The notes under the pieces: generated by a model
The model's input: the letters and a program-made list of their open reading frames with translations, nothing else
Databases searched by the model: none
Told to the model about the DNA's origin: nothing
In this document: positions 43,554 to 52,939 of the stretch, piece by piece
Numbering within the stretch: position 1 is the stretch's first letter
Layout of the letters: each line of letters starts with the position of its first letter
Position numbers and translations under genes: made by a program
NCBI RefSeq assembly: GCF_003096035.1
Contig: NZ_CP029186.1
Location: 1,997,001 to 2,061,000 of the forward strand
Origin: Flavobacterium album
GTDB taxonomy: Bacteria > Bacteroidota > Bacteroidia > Flavobacteriales > Flavobacteriaceae
Direction: 5' to 3'
Length of the DNA stretch: 64,000 nucleotides

Positions 43554-46044
43554 CATCATTCCTTTCATTTTCAGGTTTGTCTTCTATCACAAGCCGCTTC
43601 ACTTTTTGGTACACAAACGATATCACCAGTATCAGTATGCCCAGCAATATGAATGCGATGATCTTACCAGTTTCGGATACGTTGCGGATGTCATAAATAA
43701 ATAGCTTCGCGATCGTAAGCCCAAGTAAAATGAGCGCGGCGATACGGATGCTCTTCAGCTGTTTTTTAATGCCGACAACGAGCAGCAGGCACGCGATCAC
43801 GCCCCATAATATAGGGTAGCCTGTTTTTATTACCTGGCTCCTCATGGCAGCAATATGTTCGTAGGCGGCCATGGAATGTATCGACGTTCCTGAATGTTCT
43901 GTTGCCAGCGGTACGGGGTCGAGCGTAATGGCCAGCCAGTGCAGCATCAGCTCCGAACTAGCAAGGTACACCAGCAGGAATACCGACACCCATGGCAGTG
44001 CTTTCTTGCTGCCGAACTGTTGCAGTACCACTTCTTTATTCATTTTGTATACCAGCGTGGCGGTGTAAAGTACCAATGCGAGCAATACGAAATGCAGCCA
44101 GTACCCCAGCCTGGATTTAATGCCCATGTCGAGGTAATCTTCCACTTCGTAATAGGCCAGCCTTGAAAAAAGCAGTATGAACGCCACAATATTGATAATA
44201 CCGATGAGCGTACCCATTTGTTTCCGCAGCGCGCTTTTCCCCAGACAATATGTATGGATGAAAATAATGCAGAAAACCAAATGATAGAGCACCAAAAGGC
44301 TGTAAGCGGCATAGGTGCTTTCAAGGTAGTAGTCTGTTTGGTAGTTGAGTTCCAGGAATCCGGCGACATATACCAGCAGCAGCGTAAATATTTGTACGAA
44401 CTTACGGTAATTGGCTACGTTGAATGGAATACCGTAAAGTTTATATATCCCTGAATCGCGCTTCAAAAGCAACAGGATACCAATGCACGAAGCAATAGAG
44501 AACACGCTGGTCATGAAAGCAGGGTTGATGATAACATTGAGCGGTTCGGTATCGAAATAAATATTGAGCCAGTCCATTACAAGGCTGATGAGCATGAGCG
44601 CATGCACGATAGCCGACCCAAACCGGAAACTCTCGATCTTCGACTTTTGCGCGAGCCACATAAGCAGCACCGCTTCGGCCGACCAGAACAGCGTGATGTA
44701 ATTGCCTTCAAACTGAATCGGGATGGCGAGTGTTACAAACGTCAGCGTAAGCCCGATAAGGATATAGATAACCTTTTGGTCGATGTCCAGTTTTTTATAC
44801 AGCAGCCACGAAAAGCAAAAGTTGAAGACACCCAGCAGCAATGTGAACATCCCTTTGTACTGTGGCATGGAACTTTCCAAAATGGCCATTCCCGCGGCAT
44901 AGAAAAGGAAGGTATTGCTCACCAATATGCTGAGCTGCATGTTCGAGAAAGCCGTTTTATTCCTTACATTATTGATAATGTTCATCAGGATAAAGACGAA
45001 GTAAAATACAAACCCAAAAGCCAGCGCTCCCTGGTAAGGCGCGTTTTCTGTCCCGATTATCGTGAACAGCCATCCGCCATAGAACAGGATAGTAAACACA
45101 TAAGCCTGCAGGTTGATGAAGTTCCATTTTTTGTAGTAGGCTATAGCTAAAATTCCAACGTTAAGTATCGTGATATAACTAAAGAGCACGATGTAATTAC
45201 CGCTGCCTGTGCTAACCATAAACGGTACTGCGAAACCTCCTATGAGCGTAAGTGCGGCCAACTCCATACGGTCATAAGATACCGAAAGGAAAGCGCTGAA
45301 ACCCGTAATGGCAACCATGATAATAAATGCGACCGTCTGGCTGAAGAGCTGGTAATCGTGGAAGGCAACTGCAATTGTAAAGTAAAATATTGACATTGCC
45401 CCGGCGACGAGAACTGAGCTGAAAGCTTTATAATTAACACGGAGCTTATGCGCCACAAGCATAACAATACCCCCGGCCAGTATGCCTATCCCCACGCGGG
45501 CAGGCTCATTGATCCAGTCTTTGTCTATGGCGAATTTCACGAAATAGCTGATACCCAGCACAAGTATCAGGATCCCTATTTTATTGATGAGGTTCTCTCC
45601 GATGAATTTCTCCATGTCAGGATTCTGCTCCTTGAATTTTTCCCACCACGATTTTTGTGGGGGCAGTACCACATTAGGCCGCGGCGTATTGGTTTCGGCA
45701 GGGCGCGGCTGCTGTATTGCTGCTGGGCGCAGTACAGATTCCGGTATCGGTTGTGGTTTTGGAAGTATTGGGGCCTGTGCTTCAGGGAAAGGTTCAGTTC
45801 GGGGTTGCTCAACAGGCTTTTCGGGATGCGGTTTTGGTATTTCAGGTTGTGGTGCAGGCTTTGACGGAGCTGGCTCGAAAGCTTTTTCAGCAGTGGCCTG
45901 GAATTTCTCAAGCAGGCGGGTATGGTAGTCCAGCTTCCGGTTGGTTTCGAATAAGCTGTCTTTCAGCCGGTCAATTTTCGATGAAAGAGTATTGAGGAAT
46001 ATTATAAATACTACTACGAGTACGATCATTAAGATGTATTCCAT
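43540..46044 (-). CDS. DUF2339 large multi-pass membrane protein
   Basis: The 834-residue protein has an N-terminal helix, a Pro/Lys-rich linker (about 50-125) and then more than twenty hydrophobic helices, beginning with FIGENLINKIGILILVLGI. This organisation is typical of DUF2339. Its tail overlaps the start of the DUF3999 gene. The function of the family is unknown; a transport or envelope-glycan role has been suggested only by analogy. Confidence 0.88.
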   Translation of the reverse strand: MEYILMIVLVVVFIIFLNTLSSKIDRLKDSLFETNRKLDYHTRLLEKFQATAEKAFEPAPSKPAPQPEIPKPHPEKPVEQPRTEPFPEAQAPILPKPQPIPESVLRPAAIQQPRPAETNTPRPNVVLPPQKSWWEKFKEQNPDMEKFIGENLINKIGILILVLGISYFVKFAIDKDWINEPARVGIGILAGGIVMLVAHKLRVNYKAFSSVLVAGAMSIFYFTIAVAFHDYQLFSQTVAFIIMVAITGFSAFLSVSYDRMELAALTLIGGFAVPFMVSTGSGNYIVLFSYITILNVGILAIAYYKKWNFINLQAYVFTILFYGGWLFTIIGTENAPYQGALAFGFVFYFVFILMNIINNVRNKTAFSNMQLSILVSNTFLFYAAGMAILESSMPQYKGMFTLLLGVFNFCFSWLLYKKLDIDQKVIYILIGLTLTFVTLAIPIQFEGNYITLFWSAEAVLLMWLAQKSKIESFRFGSAIVHALMLISLVMDWLNIYFDTEPLNVIINPAFMTSVFSIASCIGILLLLKRDSGIYKLYGIPFNVANYRKFVQIFTLLLVYVAGFLELNYQTDYYLESTYAAYSLLVLYHLVFCIIFIHTYCLGKSALRKQMGTLIGIINIVAFILLFSRLAYYEVEDYLDMGIKSRLGYWLHFVLLALVLYTATLVYKMNKEVVLQQFGSKKALPWVSVFLLVYLASSELMLHWLAITLDPVPLATEHSGTSIHSMAAYEHIAAMRSQVIKTGYPILWGVIACLLLVVGIKKQLKSIRIAALILLGLTIAKLFIYDIRNVSETGKIIAFILLGILILVISFVYQKVKRLVIEDKPENERNDDETV

Positions 46045-46179
46045 GCTGGTTGGTTAATGGTTAGCGTAAATTTAAATTATTTAAGCTTAAAGTATGAAAA
46101 TGTTTAGCGATCATTTTCACGAAAGTAGTTTTTGTACTTTTACGGAGCGATGCCGGGTAAAATTTGGCATCACAGCTAG

Positions 46180-46284
46180 CTCCGCAAAGTCTCTGACTTT
46201 GTGAAAGCGATGGCATGTCTATGACATTCAAAAGTAAAGTCGGAGACCTTTAACCACATCCCCAAAGTCAGAGACTTTGGGGAG
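46180..46284. repeat. ~105-bp palindromic repeat element, copy 2 (reverse orientation)
   Basis: The left arm TCCGCAAAGTC... (46181-46202) pairs with the right arm ...GACTTTGGGGA. The inner mini-palindromes are AAAGTCTCTGACTTT, ATGTCTATGACAT, AAAGTCGGAGACCTTT and AAAGTCAGAGACTTT. Their order is the reverse of copy 1 at 19527, so this copy lies the other way round. It sits in the 374-bp gap between the DUF2339 gene and the amylase gene. Confidence 0.8.
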
Positions 46285-46342
46285 CAGTGAAGTAACCTGA
46301 TAAGACCGGTATTAAAGCCTCGAAGGTGGCGTAATATAATAG

Positions 46343-46399
46343 CCCGGAGCAACGCTCCGGGTCAAAAAGGCACATACGAAAGTAAAGCCCTGAAAGGGC
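46343..46399. repeat. Pair of perfect hairpins upstream of the amylase gene
   Basis: CCCGGAGC-AAC-GCTCCGGG (46343-46361) and GCCCT-GAA-AGGGC (46387-46399) lie 20-76 bp before the ATG. Such AGCCCGGAGCAACGCTCC motifs recur between Bacteroidetes genes. Confidence 0.5.
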
Positions 46400-46418
46400 G
46401 CGACAAAAACAAATAAAC

Positions 46419-47969
46419 ATGATCAAAAAACTCATTTTTTTATTATCGATTTTTTTTACAATAAATACCTCCGCACAGCAGGAAGTGATATACCATATAT
46501 TCCAGCGCAGTTTTTTCGACAGTAATGGCGATGGCAACGGCGACCTGAAGGGAATACAGCAAAAACTGGATTATTTGCAGCAACTGGGCATTACTACGAT
46601 CTTGCTCACGCCATTGTACCAAAGCGATCTTTACCATAATTATTTCGCCACCGATTTTGAGGCTATAGATAAGGAATACGGCAGCTTTAAGGAATACCGC
46701 GACCTGATACTGGAGGTGCACAAACGCAAAATGAAGCTGTACCAGGATGTAGAGATGCAGTATGTATCGGGGAAGCATCCGTGGTTTACCGATTCGTATA
46801 AGAACCCGAAGTCGGAGTACAGCAAATATGTTTATTACAACGATAAGGCGAACGAAAAGCCGTATTACTTTTGGGATGTACCGGAGTTTACTACCTATGA
46901 TAATTCGAAAGAACAGATCATTTTGGTGAACATGAAGGACCCGAAAGTAAAGGAATATACACTGAAAGTCCTGAAATACTGGATCGATCCGGATGGTAAT
47001 GGTAACTTTAATGATGGGGTGGATGGCTACAGGCTGGATCATATGATGGATAACCTTGATAATGCCAACAAACTCACCAACCTGTTTAAGGATTTCTGGA
47101 CACCGCTACTGAATGACCTGCGAAAAGTAAACCCGGCATTGCAGATCGTTGCCGAACAGGCCGACTGGAATTCCTATGGGCAGGAGTATTTTACCAAAGG
47201 CAATGCAGACAGGGTGTTTGCCTTTCGGCTAAGGCAGGCCATAACATCTTTTGATAAAAAGAAGATCGAAAAGGCGGCCGACAGCACATTCCTGTATAAC
47301 CCTGCGGGTAAGCAACAGGTGGTTTTTATAGAGAACCATGACACCGATCGTTTTGCATCGGAGGCTGGAATGAGCATTGGCAAGCTGAAAATAGGGGCCG
47401 CGATGAATATACTGATGGGCGGGGTACCTTCCATATATTATGGGCAGGAACTCGGCATGAAGGGTAAAAGGGTACAACACCCGACTGATGGTACCGATAT
47501 CCCCATCCGGGAAGCTTTTGAATGGTATGCTGCAGAGGCCGGACCCGGCATGGCGCTTTGGTACAAGGACACCGGCCCATGGTGGGACAACCGTAACATA
47601 AAGGCGGACGATGGAATCTCCTTAGAAGAGCAGCAGAAAGACCCCAATTCGCTGTGGAGTTATTATAAGCAGCTCATCCGCCTTAAAAAAGTGCAGCCTG
47701 CGTTGGCTTTTGGCGATTATAAAACGATACCGAATACCAATGATAACGTATTTTCTTTTACAAGAACATATAAAGATGAAAAGATACTGGTGGTTGTCAA
47801 TCTTTCAGGTAATACCGAAGATGTGATGATTGATCCCCGTGAAGATTATAATATATCGAACCTGAAACTCCTTTCGGGTACACCCAATGTAATATTACCG
47901 CGCGACGGCAAAAACCTTACTATGACCCCTTATACCGTGCAGGTTTGGAGGTTTCCGAAGGGTAATTGA
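46419..47969 (+). CDS. Alpha-amylase family glycoside hydrolase (GH13)
   Basis: The 516-residue protein has a signal peptide (TINTSAQ). The GH13 conserved regions appear in order: region I-like (TTILLTPLYQSD), region II GYRLDHMMDN (nucleophile Asp), region III IVAEQADW (acid/base Glu) and region IV ENHDTDR (stabiliser Asp). A C-terminal beta-domain follows (about 430-516). It probably cleaves alpha-1,4-glucans or related sugars in the periplasm or outside. No transporter (SusC/D) genes are nearby, so it is not part of a visible polysaccharide locus. Confidence 0.93.
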   Translation: MIKKLIFLLSIFFTINTSAQQEVIYHIFQRSFFDSNGDGNGDLKGIQQKLDYLQQLGITTILLTPLYQSDLYHNYFATDFEAIDKEYGSFKEYRDLILEVHKRKMKLYQDVEMQYVSGKHPWFTDSYKNPKSEYSKYVYYNDKANEKPYYFWDVPEFTTYDNSKEQIILVNMKDPKVKEYTLKVLKYWIDPDGNGNFNDGVDGYRLDHMMDNLDNANKLTNLFKDFWTPLLNDLRKVNPALQIVAEQADWNSYGQEYFTKGNADRVFAFRLRQAITSFDKKKIEKAADSTFLYNPAGKQQVVFIENHDTDRFASEAGMSIGKLKIGAAMNILMGGVPSIYYGQELGMKGKRVQHPTDGTDIPIREAFEWYAAEAGPGMALWYKDTGPWWDNRNIKADDGISLEEQQKDPNSLWSYYKQLIRLKKVQPALAFGDYKTIPNTNDNVFSFTRTYKDEKILVVVNLSGNTEDVMIDPREDYNISNLKLLSGTPNVILPRDGKNLTMTPYTVQVWRFPKGN

Positions 47970-48081
47970 TTTCCGAAAGCAGTGTTAAAGTTTTCTTAAT
48001 GGAATTTATTGTAAAAATTTGATTAACAAAACCTTAATAGTTATTTTATTTACCGGAAACCTCTTTAGGAATCCGTAATCA

Positions 48082-48089
48082 TAATTTTG
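48082..48089 (+). promoter_or_regulatory. -7 promoter box of the large T9SS protein gene
   Basis: TAATTTTG is a perfect TAnnTTTG match, 33 nt before the ATG at 48123. Confidence 0.5.
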
Positions 48090-48122
48090 GTTGCATTTAA
48101 ACATAAAACCAATAATAAAATT

Positions 48123-51100
48123 ATGATGAAAATTGTACAAAGAACTTTCCATAAAGTTTTACTTGTAATGATGGTCGCCTTTGGCTCTTTTGAAGCCGGA
48201 GCGCAGATCCTTGCATGGGATGCAGCCAACAACGGCGGAGGGTTTGGCGCAAGCCCATGGGCACCAGCTACACAGGATACTAATGTAACAACTTCGGGAT
48301 TAGTACGTGGCAGTGCCATAGCGACCAGCGGTACCCCGGCAGGCGGCGCATGGGGCGGATCCGGTGGCTGGGCGGCAGGCTCTGGAGTCTCTACCGACGC
48401 TAATAGTTTTTACTTTACGGTGGTGGCTGCTTCCGGCTACAAGATGAGCCTTTCTGAGATAACAACGGCTACCAGGCGGTCAAATTCAGGCCCTTCGGGA
48501 TATACGCTTTACTACTCGGTTAATGGCGGCGCTTTCGTTTCTGCCGGGACAGCAACAACTACTTCTACCAGCGGCACGGGCGGTACGGCGAATTCAATAC
48601 CACTGTCTTCTATTTCGGAACTACAGGATGTAGCGGCAGGAACAATAGTAAAATTCAGGATCAACCCAACCGGGTCGGCAGGAAATTATTACATTACAAA
48701 CGGCACAAACAGCCTTAGGGTAAACGGTACGGTAACACAGGCACAGCCTGATGCACCTGTAGCCACAGCGGCTACGGCAATAGGGGCTGCAGGGTTTACG
48801 GCAAACTGGAATTCAGTAACGGGCGCAACCGGTTACAGGCTCGATGTAGCTACCGACGCAGCATTTACGCAAATGAGCGAGATATACGACAACTTTGCTG
48901 TTACCGGCACGTCGCAATTGGTTTCTGTTGGCATTGAGCCGAATGTAACCTATTACTACAGGGTACGGGCTGAAGTAAACGCCGCCACTTCGCCTAATTC
49001 GAATGTGATCACCGCCACAACACTGAACCCGGTACCGGCGACCATAACTACCACCCAGATATTGCCTGCAAGCATAACAACTACGACAGCGGTTTCGGGA
49101 GGTAATGTTACCAGCGATGGGATGGCTGCGGTTACTGCGCGCGGTGTGGTATGGGCAACTACAACTAACCCAACCACTGCTTCTTTGACTACAACTGATG
49201 GCACAGGAACGGGAATATTCACCAGCAACTTTTCAGGGCTTACGCCAAATACACATTACTATTACAGGGCTTATGCAACTAACAGTATCGGAACTTCTTA
49301 TGGCGCGGAATATTCTTTCTGGACACTTGCCAATACTCCGGGATCACCGACTATAAGCAACGCCGATATTTTCAGCATTGACATTGCAATTGATGCCAAC
49401 GGGAATCCTGCCAGTACAGTTTATGCCATTATGATAAACGGCGGCGGCCTTACCGGTCAATTTGTTGCTGCTGACGGTTCAGTTTCCGATACAGCGGTTT
49501 GGCAAACGGCTGCCCAGTGGGGTGCGGTTATCACTGTAGATGTATTGATGCCGGGCACTACCTATACTTTTAGCGTTGCTGCCCAAAACGGCGCAGGGGT
49601 GCAGACACCATGGAGCGCGGCAGCACAGGGCAGTACCAATCCGCTGCCGGGACCTACGACACTTACACTTCTTAACAATACAATTGATTTCGAACCGGCA
49701 TGCCTTAGCACAGATTCCGACGGGGCCGTTGGGTCCTTTGTTTTTGAAGCTACTAACCTTAGCGGTACAGGAATCGGACTCGGCACTGTTTTAGTAAGCG
49801 GCCCGGACGGGATGCCGCTTGAAGGCATCAGCTTTAGCACTACAGCAGACGGACAATTTGACGAAGGCACTTTCCAGGTGGAAGCTATTGAAGAAGGACA
49901 GGACAACACAATATATGTAAGGTTCGACCCTACTTCAGGAGTGAGCTACGGTACGCTGGTTATCGAACTTTCCCTGATCGACCCGATGAACAGCACTGCT
50001 GAGCCAATTACAGTAGAAGCTGTCATCGTAGACCTTCCTGAGGCAGGTGCTGCCCAGGCAGTGTGCGCGGGAAGTACAGTTGCTAACCTTACCACTACCT
50101 CAGGAACGGATATTAAATGGTATACTGTCCAAACAGGCGGTACGGCTTTAGCTGCGACAGATGTTTTGGCGACAGGTACTTATTATGCCTCTCAAAGTAT
50201 CGGCGAGTGTGAAAGCGCGAGGATCCCGGTGGTCGTAACCGTAAACCCTATACCGGATGCGCCGGTTGCCGAAGCGCAATTATTCTGTGGCACTGCAACA
50301 GCAGGTGAGCTACAGGCGACTACAGGTACATCGTTAAAATGGTACGACGTGGCTACCGGCGGAACTCCTCTATCAGCAACAGCAGCTTTGGCTACAGGAA
50401 CCTACTATGTAACACAAACCATGACAGATTGCGAAAGCGCAAGGACTTCGGTAGCTGTAACGGTTAACGCTATCCCTGATGCCCCAACCGCTCCGGCCCA
50501 GCTATTCTGCGGCCCGGCTACAGTAGACGGACTTACCCTTACCACGGGTGCTGCGCCAAAATGGTATACTGCCGAAACCGGTGGAGACGCCCTTGAGATG
50601 GAAACAGCGCTTGCTTCAGGTACCTATTATGTATCGCAAACCGTTGGCGGGTGCGAAAGTGCCAGGACAGCGGTTGAAGTAACCGTAAACCCGATACCTG
50701 CCGCTCCCGCAGTTGTGCCTGTACAGACTTTCTGTAATACAGCTACCGTTGCCGATCTTGATGCCGATGGCGAGAACATACTTTGGTATACTTCAGCTAC
50801 AGGCGGAACTGCTTTATCCGAAACTACAGCTATTACTGCGGGTACATCATTATTCTATGCTTCCCAAACTATAAACGGATGCGAAAGCACAACAAGGACT
50901 GCAGTGGCGGTACAGCTTAATTTAACGGCTGCCCCCGCGGCGGCGGCACAGTCATTCTGCGGTGCAGGAACTGTGAGTGAGCTAATGGCTGCTACTTCTT
51001 CCCCTGTATGGTATGCTGACGAAATAGGAGGCACGGCATTAGAAGGCACTACTGCCCTGGCTACAGGTACTTACTATGTATCCCAGACTATAAACGGCTG

Positions 51101-51614
51101 TGAAAGCGCCAGGACAGCGGTTGCCGTTACAGTAACACAGGTAATTAACCCTGAAGGGGATGATACCCAGGATTTTGAAGCCGGTGAAACGCTTGCCGAC
51201 CTTGAAGTAGAAGGCGAAAACATCGTGTGGTATGCTGACGAGGCGCTTGAAACTATTTTGCCGGATACGACTCCGCTTGCAGATGAAACTACCTATTATG
51301 CAGTGGCAACGATGGGTGAGTGTAGGAGCGGATCGTCAATTGCAGTTACGGTAAATGAAGTATTAGGCACAACAGGATTCGACAGGAACAGCCTGAGCTA
51401 TTATCCTAACCCGGTAAATGACATACTGAACCTGTCGTACAGTAATACTATCAAATCTGTGGTTGTGTACAACCTGCTTGGACAGCCTGTAGTGTCGAAG
51501 GATGTAAATGCAAATACGGTACAGCTTGATATGTCGGCGCTTGCCGCAGGCTCTTATATCATGAAAGTGGAATCCGGCGACAGCATTGCAACAATAAAAG
51601 TAATTAAGAGATAA
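48123..51614 (+). CDS. Large secreted T9SS protein with FN3 and Ig-like repeats
   Basis: From the ATG at 48123 the product has about 1163 residues. The signal peptide (VAFGSFEAGAQ) is followed by a lectin-like N-terminal part (30-215) and a fibronectin type III domain (about 215-305, DAPVATAATAIGAAGFTANWN). Six Ig-like repeats come next (about 650-1030), each with FCG, KWY, TGG, TGTYYVSQT and CESAR. A T9SS type A sorting domain (YYPNPVNDILNLSYS...SYIMKVESG) closes it. It is a surface or secreted adhesin-like protein; no enzymatic motif is seen. The frame's upstream TTG start is not used. Confidence 0.85.
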   Translation: MMKIVQRTFHKVLLVMMVAFGSFEAGAQILAWDAANNGGGFGASPWAPATQDTNVTTSGLVRGSAIATSGTPAGGAWGGSGGWAAGSGVSTDANSFYFTVVAASGYKMSLSEITTATRRSNSGPSGYTLYYSVNGGAFVSAGTATTTSTSGTGGTANSIPLSSISELQDVAAGTIVKFRINPTGSAGNYYITNGTNSLRVNGTVTQAQPDAPVATAATAIGAAGFTANWNSVTGATGYRLDVATDAAFTQMSEIYDNFAVTGTSQLVSVGIEPNVTYYYRVRAEVNAATSPNSNVITATTLNPVPATITTTQILPASITTTTAVSGGNVTSDGMAAVTARGVVWATTTNPTTASLTTTDGTGTGIFTSNFSGLTPNTHYYYRAYATNSIGTSYGAEYSFWTLANTPGSPTISNADIFSIDIAIDANGNPASTVYAIMINGGGLTGQFVAADGSVSDTAVWQTAAQWGAVITVDVLMPGTTYTFSVAAQNGAGVQTPWSAAAQGSTNPLPGPTTLTLLNNTIDFEPACLSTDSDGAVGSFVFEATNLSGTGIGLGTVLVSGPDGMPLEGISFSTTADGQFDEGTFQVEAIEEGQDNTIYVRFDPTSGVSYGTLVIELSLIDPMNSTAEPITVEAVIVDLPEAGAAQAVCAGSTVANLTTTSGTDIKWYTVQTGGTALAATDVLATGTYYASQSIGECESARIPVVVTVNPIPDAPVAEAQLFCGTATAGELQATTGTSLKWYDVATGGTPLSATAALATGTYYVTQTMTDCESARTSVAVTVNAIPDAPTAPAQLFCGPATVDGLTLTTGAAPKWYTAETGGDALEMETALASGTYYVSQTVGGCESARTAVEVTVNPIPAAPAVVPVQTFCNTATVADLDADGENILWYTSATGGTALSETTAITAGTSLFYASQTINGCESTTRTAVAVQLNLTAAPAAAAQSFCGAGTVSELMAATSSPVWYADEIGGTALEGTTALATGTYYVSQTINGCESARTAVAVTVTQVINPEGDDTQDFEAGETLADLEVEGENIVWYADEALETILPDTTPLADETTYYAVATMGECRSGSSIAVTVNEVLGTTGFDRNSLSYYPNPVNDILNLSYSNTIKSVVVYNLLGQPVVSKDVNANTVQLDMSALAAGSYIMKVESGDSIATIKVIKR

Positions 51615-51635
51615 GGTTATATGTATTTCTTGAAC

Positions 51636-51666
51636 AAAGGGGCCCGTGCAAACGGGGCCCTTTTTG
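51636..51666 (+). terminator. Intrinsic terminator of the large T9SS protein
   Basis: A 12-bp stem AAAGGGGCCCGT / ACGGGGCCCTTT (one mismatch) with loop GCAA and a T-run lies 22 bp after the stop. Confidence 0.85.
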
Positions 51667-51720
51667 ATTTATAGTGCATAAGTGTTCGGAGGGTTGAATA
51701 TTTTATGTTACATATCACTC

Positions 51721-51880
51721 CTCCGGAGTTCTGGTCCGCTATTATCCATATATTTTCTATAAACATGCCACCCCGCTGGGGCTATACTTATGAGTCCCGG
51801 AAGAATGGCATGTTTATAGAAAAAAATAGCCGGGGCGCATGTGAGTTCCAGAGGAACGGCATATTAGTGTACAGCACCCG
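51721..51880. repeat. Repeat region with an 18-bp perfect inverted repeat
   Basis: TTTTCTATAAACATGCCA (51753-51770) and its exact complement (51806-51823) enclose CCCCGCTGGGGC. CTCCGGAGTTC and GAGTTCCAGAGGAAC units flank it. These are typical of dispersed non-coding repeats in Bacteroidetes. Most of the 344-bp gap 51615-51958 is this element plus two terminators. Confidence 0.6.
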
Positions 51881-51915
51881 GGTTTCAGGAATAGCGATCT
51901 ATGGATACAGATGCA

Positions 51916-51947
51916 AATAAAAAAGGGCCCTTAAATAGAGCCCTTTT
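51916..51947 (-). terminator. Intrinsic terminator of the P-loop protein gene
   Basis: On the minus strand AAAAGGGC pairs with GCCCTTTT and a T-run follows, just 3' of the stop at 51959. Confidence 0.75.
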
Positions 51948-51958
51948 CGAATATCCCA

Positions 51959-52429
51959 TCAAATATTTTTGAGGGTCAGTGTAGTCAGATGAGATATTCT
52001 TTCGTCCCACTCTTCCGTTTTGTGAAATTGGTTGGATGGGATACGCCATATTTTTGTTTCGTGCACGCATTCGCCGAATTTCTCCAGCTCTTTTGCAGTG
52101 GCAAAGTCCTTGAGCTTCTCTATTCCCGACATAGCTATAATGGCGAGTTCGGGGAAAATGTTAAGGCTGTGCAGTGCGAATACTATATCCGAAATTTTTT
52201 TTCGCTGCTCGGTAGGTGCGCTGGCTACAACGAGAATGCTTCTTTTTTTAACAGTCAGCAGGTAATTGTCTTTATCAAGATCGGCAATACCTATTGGGCG
52301 TAATGTTGCTATTGCACTGTCATCAATACATAATTGTTTTATCGAAGAAGGATTAAGGCGTTTGCAAATGTCTTTAACGGTTGCCGATTTGCCCGAACTC
52401 TTCGAACCCTTTATTATGATATATTTCAT
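51959..52429 (-). CDS. Small P-loop NTPase-like protein
   Basis: The 156-residue protein begins MKYIIIKGSKSSGKSATVKDI, a Walker A motif (GSKSSGKS, residues 8-15). A Walker-B-like hydrophobic strand ending in acidic residues is not obvious. The rest contains strands ILVVASAPTEQRKK and LAIIAMSG. It may be a nucleotide-binding protein or small kinase; the substrate is unknown. It stands alone between repeats. Confidence 0.7.
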   Translation of the reverse strand: MKYIIIKGSKSSGKSATVKDICKRLNPSSIKQLCIDDSAIATLRPIGIADLDKDNYLLTVKKRSILVVASAPTEQRKKISDIVFALHSLNIFPELAIIAMSGIEKLKDFATAKELEKFGECVHETKIWRIPSNQFHKTEEWDERISHLTTLTLKNI

Positions 52430-52689
52430 TCAGATTATTTGACGTTTTTGGTTCTGGAAATATAGTAAAACTTGTTAAATAAATCTTAAAATTCCTCCAA
52501 AATCACATATAGATAAATTATAGACAATTATTTTGTTATTTATTTAAAAATCAAATAATTATAATTATTTTTTAGCTTTGTATAGGTGGCATGTTGTAGT
52601 GAAATTGCGCGACAGCAATCTAACTGCAAGAAATTTTATGTCAATTTCTGCGCGCGGAGATGGATAATCGTAAAGGTAAACCGACTTTC

Positions 52690-52800
52690 CCGATAGCCCT
52701 GATAGAGCCTGCCTACCGTCAGGCAGGCCGGTATCCTGCTGTAGCCTGCGGAGGCAGATAAAGGCGAAAGCAGGACAGAGATGGCAAAAAGGTAGGGAGA
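52690..52800. repeat. Structured repeat related to the 6413 element
   Basis: CGATAGCCCTGATAGAG is followed by the hairpin GCCTGCCTACCGTCAGGCAGGC (22 nt, 52707-52728) and CCGGTATCC. This core matches, in reverse orientation, the hairpin and GCGGCATCC of the element at 6413-6550. Together with the palindrome at 52840 it occupies most of the 510-bp gap between the P-loop gene and prfC. The rest is AT-rich and holds a lone TAGCTTTG box (52573-52580) with no gene behind it. Confidence 0.5.
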
Positions 52801-52839
52801 GGGCTGCTTTAAATATTAAAAGGTAACTCTAATCGGTTA

Positions 52840-52888
52840 GTCCTCTCCCCCGGCCCCTCTCCTTGGGAGAGGGGCCGGGGGAGAGGAC
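52840..52888. repeat. Perfect 22-bp GC-rich palindrome
   Basis: GTCCTCTCCCCCGGCC... (52840-52861) and its exact complement (52867-52888) with a 5-nt loop form one long hairpin about 50 bp before the prfC stop. It resembles the CTCTCCCCCGGCCCCTCTCC repeat scattered in many bacteria. Confidence 0.7.
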
Positions 52889-52900
52889 TTGCGCGGTAAT

Positions 52901-52932
52901 AAAATAAAAAGAGCCATCTTTTCAGACGGCTC
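52901..52932 (-). terminator. Intrinsic terminator of prfC
   Basis: On the minus strand GAGCCGTC pairs with GATGGCTC (one G-U) and TTTTTATTTT follows. Confidence 0.8.
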
Positions 52933-52939
52933 ATTATAA

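Noticed and set aside
52573..52580. Promoter for a hidden gene after 52580
   Set aside because: TAGCTTTG is a good box, but no ORF or structured RNA of convincing form follows before the repeat region.
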